A stretch of 64,000 nt of DNA from Pseudactinotalea sp. HY158 (GTDB taxonomy: Bacteria > Actinomycetota > Actinomycetes > Actinomycetales > Beutenbergiaceae), in NCBI RefSeq assembly GCF_009660225.1, contig NZ_CP045920.1, positions 1,178,001-1,242,000 on the forward strand, given 5' to 3'. How positions within the stretch are numbered: position 1 is the first letter of the stretch; the number at the start of each line of letters is the position of its first letter. The notes under the pieces were generated by a model. That model had not been told where the DNA came from. It made no database searches and worked only from the letters and a program-made list of their open reading frames with translations. This document shows, piece by piece, positions 60,827 through 64,000 of the stretch. Both the position numbers and the translations under genes were made by a program.

Positions 60827-61081
60827 ATGGCAAGCAAGAAGGGCGCCAGCTCTACCCGGAACGGTCGCGACTCGAACGCCCAGCGTCTCGGCGTCAAGCG
60901 TTTCGGCGGCCAGGATGTCAAGGCCGGCGAGATCCTCGTTCGCCAGCGGGGCACGAAGTTCCACCCGGGCGACAACGTTCGCAAGGGTCGCGACGACACC
61001 CTCTTCGCCGTCGAGGCGGGCACGGTGCAGTTCGCCAACCGCCGCGGCCGCAAGGTCGTGGAGATCGTCACGGCCTCCTGA
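60827..61081 (+). CDS. rpmA: 50S ribosomal protein L27
   Basis: 84 residues. The N terminus [29 protein letters not shown] is the mature L27 form, without the cleavable extension found in Firmicutes. GGAAGCAGG precedes ATG 60827. It is co-transcribed with rplU and followed by a strong hairpin before obgE. Confidence 0.97.
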   Translation: MASKKGASSTRNGRDSNAQRLGVKRFGGQDVKAGEILVRQRGTKFHPGDNVRKGRDDTLFAVEAGTVQFANRRGRKVVEIVTAS

Positions 61082-61122
61082 GGTCGCATCACATCGCCCG
61101 GCCGGGCGGTCAGTAATCTTGA

Positions 61123-61160
61123 CGAAGGGCGGAGCGGCTAATGGGCCGTTCCGCCCTTCG
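61123..61160 (+). terminator. Hairpin between rpmA and obgE
   Basis: CGAAGGGCGGA (61123-61133) pairs with TCCGCCCTTCG (61150-61160); the 16-nt loop has its own CGGC/GCCG pairing. It has no U tract, so it may act as an attenuator or processing site, with some read-through to obgE. Confidence 0.6.
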
Positions 61161-61178
61161 CGCGTTGGAAGGACGCTC

Positions 61179-62684
61179 ATGGCAACGTTCGTGGATCGGG
61201 TCGTGCTGTTCGTCCGCGGCGGGGACGGCGGCCACGGCTGCGCCTCCGTGCACCGGGAGAAGTTCAAGCCGCTCGGCGGGCCCGACGGCGCCAACGGCGG
61301 CCGCGGGGGCAGCGTCGTTCTCGAGGTGGATCCCGATGTGACCACCCTGCTCGACTACCACCACTCGCCGCACCGGCGCGCCGAGAACGGCCGCCCGGGG
61401 GCCGGGAGCATGCGGCACGGCCGCAACGGCGCCGATCTCGTGCTGCCCGTTCCCAACGGCACCGTGGTCAAGACGCGCTCCGGGACGGTGCTGGCCGACC
61501 TCGTGGGGGCGGGCGCCCGCTACGTCGCCGCCGACGGCGGCCACGGGGGGCTCGGCAACGCCGCGCTCGCCTCGCCCAAGCGCAAGGCGCCCGGATTCGC
61601 GCTGCTCGGGGAGCCGGGCGACGAGGGTGAGCTCGTGGTGGAGCTCAAGACCGTCGCCGACGTGGCCCTCATCGGGTTCCCCTCGGCCGGGAAGTCCTCC
61701 CTCATCGCCGCCATGTCGGCAGCGCGCCCGAAGATCGCCGAATACCCGTTCACCACGCTCGTGCCGAACCTGGGCGTGGTGGAGGCGGGCGACGTGCGCT
61801 ACACCGTGGCCGACGTGCCCGGGCTCATTCCCGGTGCGTCCGAGGGGCGCGGCCTCGGGCTCGAGTTCCTGCGACACATCGAACGCTGTTCGGTGCTCGT
61901 GCACGTGCTCGACTGCGCGACGCTCGAGTCGGACCGGGATCCGTTGAGCGACCTCGACGTGATCGAGGCGGAGCTCGCCGCCTACCCGACCGACGAGCTC
62001 ACCGGCCGGCTCCCGCTGGCGGAGCGGCCCCGGCTCGTCGTCCTCAACAAGATCGACGTGCCCGAGGCCCGGGAACTCGCCGAGTTCGTGCGCGCCGATC
62101 TCGAGGCGCGCGGGCTGCGCACCCACCTCGTCTCCACCGCCTCGCACGAGGGGCTGCGCCCGCTCTCGTTCGCCCTCGCCGGGATCGTGGCGGAGACCCG
62201 CTCGATCGAACCCGAGGCCGAGCCCGCTCCGGCCGTGCTGCGGCCCCGGGCCGTGGACCGGTCCGAGCGCGCGGGCTTCACCGTGGCCCGGCGCCGCACC
62301 GACCACGACTACTTCCTCGTGCAGGGCACCAAGCCCGAGCGGTGGGTGCGCCAGACGGACTTCGCCAACGACGAGGCCGTGGGCTACCTGGCCGACCGGC
62401 TCGCCGCCCTCGGGGTGGAGAAGGAGCTCATCCGCGCCGGCGCCCAGGCGGGCGACGAGGTGGTCATCGGCGACGGGCCGAGTGGCGTCGTCTTCGACTG
62501 GGAGCCGACCATCTCCACCGGCCCGGAGCTGCTCGCCTCCCCGCGCGGCACCGACCTGCGCCTCGAGGACTCCCCGCGGCCGACGCGCTCCGAGAAGCGC
62601 GCCGAGTTCAAGGAGCGCATGGACGCGAAGGCCCGGGCCCGGGAGGAGCTGGCGGAGGAAGTGTGGACGGAGCGGGGCGAGTGA
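61179..62684 (+). CDS. obgE: GTPase ObgE/CgtA
   Basis: 501 residues. The Obg domain begins [34 protein letters not shown] with its glycine-rich loops. The G domain has [11 protein letters not shown] (G1), TTLVPNLG (G2), DVPGLI (G3), NKID (G4) and the C-terminal OCT domain near [19 protein letters not shown], with a charged tail. Obg binds the large ribosomal subunit and links assembly to growth and stress. ATG 61179 follows GGAAGGA. proB begins 4 nt after its stop. Confidence 0.95.
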   Translation: MATFVDRVVLFVRGGDGGHGCASVHREKFKPLGGPDGANGGRGGSVVLEVDPDVTTLLDYHHSPHRRAENGRPGAGSMRHGRNGADLVLPVPNGTVVKTRSGTVLADLVGAGARYVAADGGHGGLGNAALASPKRKAPGFALLGEPGDEGELVVELKTVADVALIGFPSAGKSSLIAAMSAARPKIAEYPFTTLVPNLGVVEAGDVRYTVADVPGLIPGASEGRGLGLEFLRHIERCSVLVHVLDCATLESDRDPLSDLDVIEAELAAYPTDELTGRLPLAERPRLVVLNKIDVPEARELAEFVRADLEARGLRTHLVSTASHEGLRPLSFALAGIVAETRSIEPEAEPAPAVLRPRAVDRSERAGFTVARRRTDHDYFLVQGTKPERWVRQTDFANDEAVGYLADRLAALGVEKELIRAGAQAGDEVVIGDGPSGVVFDWEPTISTGPELLASPRGTDLRLEDSPRPTRSEKRAEFKERMDAKARAREELAEEVWTERGE

Positions 62685-62688
62685 GCGC

Positions 62689-63864
62689 ATGAGTCCGAGC
62701 GTGCTCGACCGGTCCCATCTGTCCGATCCGACCCGCGCCCACCGCGTCGTGGTCAAGGTCGGCTCCTCCTCGCTCACGGACGACGCCGGCCGCCTCGACG
62801 TGGACAAGCTCACTGCGCTGGTCGACGTGCTCGCCGCCCGGCGGGCGGCCGGCGGTGAGGTCGTGCTCGTCTCCTCGGGGGCGATCGCCGCCGCCCTGCC
62901 GATCCTCGGACTCCCGGGCCGGCCGCGGGACCTGGCCACGGCCCAGGCCGCGGCGAGCGTGGGGCAGGGGGCGCTCATCGCCCGCTACACCCGGGCGTTC
63001 CGCGCCCACGGACTGCGGGTGGGGCAGGTGCTGCTCACCGCGGAGGACGTGACCCGGCGCGGGCACTACAAGAACGCCCAGCGGGCGCTGACGAGGCTGC
63101 TCGCCCTCGGCGTGGTGCCGATCGTCAACGAGAACGACACCGTGGCCACGCGGGAGCTGCGCTTCGGCGACAACGACCGCCTCGCCGCGCTCGTGTCACA
63201 CCTGACGCACGCCGACGCGCTCGTGCTGCTCACCGACGTCGACGCCCTCTACGACGGGCCGCCGAGCCGGGCCGGCGCGAAGCGGATCCCCTTCGTGGGG
63301 GACCCGGCCGAGATCGCCGGGGTGGAGATCACCGCCCGGGGCAGCGCCGTGGGAACGGGCGGCATGGTGACCAAGGTCGAGGCCGCCGCGATCGCCTCGG
63401 CGGCCGGGGTTCCCGTCGTGCTCACCAGCGCCGAGAATGCCGCCGCGGCGCTCGACGGCGCCGACGTGGGCACGTGGTTCGCGCCCGCCCCGCGGCGGGT
63501 GCAGACCCGCCGGCTGTGGATCGCCCATGCCGCCGACGTGCGCGGCCGACTCACCCTCGACGACGGCGCGGTGCGCGCCATCACGGCCGGAAAGAAGTCG
63601 CTGCTCGCCGCCGGGGTCGTGGCGGTGGCCGGGGAGTTCGAGGCCGGGGACCCGGTGGAGCTGGCCGACCTCACCGGGCACGTCGTGGCCCGGGGACTCG
63701 TGGCCTATTCCTCCGAGGAGTTGCCCGACCGGCTCGGACGCACGAGCGAGCAACTGCGGGCCGCGTTCGGCGACGGCCACGACCGCGAGGTCGTGCACCG
63801 GGACGATCTCGTGGTGCTGCGCGGGCGCATGCGGCGGGCGGGCGGGGTCACCTCCGTCGGATGA
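62689..63864 (+). CDS. proB: Glutamate 5-kinase
   Basis: 391 residues. It makes glutamyl-5-phosphate from glutamate and ATP, the first step of proline synthesis. Kinase motifs: VVVKVGSSSLTDD, VLVSSGAIAAAL, VPIVNENDTVATREL, LLTDVDALYDG and GTGGMVTKVEAAAIA. A C-terminal PUA domain covers about residues 285-370. In this phylum proA normally follows; here the next frame is on the opposite strand. Confidence 0.95.
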   Translation: MSPSVLDRSHLSDPTRAHRVVVKVGSSSLTDDAGRLDVDKLTALVDVLAARRAAGGEVVLVSSGAIAAALPILGLPGRPRDLATAQAAASVGQGALIARYTRAFRAHGLRVGQVLLTAEDVTRRGHYKNAQRALTRLLALGVVPIVNENDTVATRELRFGDNDRLAALVSHLTHADALVLLTDVDALYDGPPSRAGAKRIPFVGDPAEIAGVEITARGSAVGTGGMVTKVEAAAIASAAGVPVVLTSAENAAAALDGADVGTWFAPAPRRVQTRRLWIAHAADVRGRLTLDDGAVRAITAGKKSLLAAGVVAVAGEFEAGDPVELADLTGHVVARGLVAYSSEELPDRLGRTSEQLRAAFGDGHDREVVHRDDLVVLRGRMRRAGGVTSVG

Positions 63865-63885
63865 TTTGCGGAGGTCGACGGAGGT
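63850..63885 (+). terminator. Hairpin over the proB stop
   Basis: ACCTCCGTCG (63850-63859) pairs with CGACGGAGGT (63876-63885), 10 bp, around a 16-nt loop that includes the proB TGA. It could terminate proB and, in the other direction, the convergent partial gene. Confidence 0.55.
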
Positions 63886-63911
63886 CGACTCCGAGGTCCA
63901 GATCCGCGGCT

Positions 63912-64000
63912 CTAGCCGCCGTTGGGGTGGTTGGCGGCGTCCTGGGCGCCGTCCTCCCATGTGACGGGCGGCTGCAGTCGCCCATCGGCGAGAAGGGCCT
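63912..64000 (-). CDS. C-terminal end of a minus-strand gene (partial)
   Basis: An open frame enters from the right edge and ends with a TAG at 63912-63914, reading LADGRLQPPVTWEDGAQDAA then NHPNGG. Codon use fits coding (G/C third positions). Too short to assign. It converges on proB. Confidence 0.35.
   Translation of the reverse strand, partial: ALLADGRLQPPVTWEDGAQDAANHPNGG

Overview
The window is GC-rich (roughly 70 to 75 percent by eye), densely coded DNA from an actinobacterium. Gene order points to Actinomycetota, most likely a Micrococcales-type genome: gltX followed by tRNA-Gln and tRNA-Glu; an NdgR-like IclR regulator divergent from leuCD; plsC, ddl, DUF3515 and thiL; rpmB divergent from recG; rsmD and coaD; DUF177, rnc and mutM; and rne, rplU, rpmA, obgE and proB. 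I cannot name the genus from sequence alone. No rRNA, prophage, insertion sequence or CRISPR array was found.

Layout. 1-7.7 kb: the 5' part of a membrane multicopper-oxidase/NnrS-type protein and its partner, a DUF418-type membrane protein, a methyltransferase, an FAH-family hydrolase, an MFS transporter, and a DoxX/TetR divergon with two matching operators. 7.7-15.1 kb: gltX, a HAD phosphatase, two tRNAs with a strong terminator, a bacterial choline/carnitine acyltransferase, the IclR regulator and leuCD. 15.1-30.6 kb: an orphan protein, murA, a frameshifted patatin/DUF3376 gene, a MarR-MFS pair, a sugar ABC transporter with a one-module ATPase, and a TetR-RND efflux operon with a perfect 15-bp operator. 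30.9-45 kb is mainly housekeeping (plsC, ddl, thiL, rpmB, recG, rsmD, coaD, DUF177, rnc, mutM), interrupted by small accessory genes and by three 62-bp repeats that fold as hairpin pairs.

46-56 kb is accessory. It holds a decayed ParE-type toxin, a hipBA toxin-antitoxin pair with its own operator, a histidine phosphatase, a DevR/DosR-type response regulator, an M20 peptidase, an alpha/beta hydrolase, a sulfatase, a Tat lipoprotein and a DevS/DosS-type two-GAF histidine kinase that keeps the histidine pair of the heme pocket. The regulator and kinase look like two halves of one gas or redox sensing system separated by about 5 kb. 56-64 kb: an RNase E/G with a disordered N-terminal extension of about 730 residues, a structured rne-rplU intergenic region, rplU, rpmA, obgE and proB.

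Several genes carry a TANNNT element 6-7 nt before the start codon, the arrangement expected for leaderless mRNAs. Several neighbours usual in this phylum are absent from their expected places: gpsA before ddl, the DAK-phosphatase gene before recG, rpmF between DUF177 and rnc, smc/ftsY after mutM, and proA after proB. This suggests a rearranged chromosome segment.
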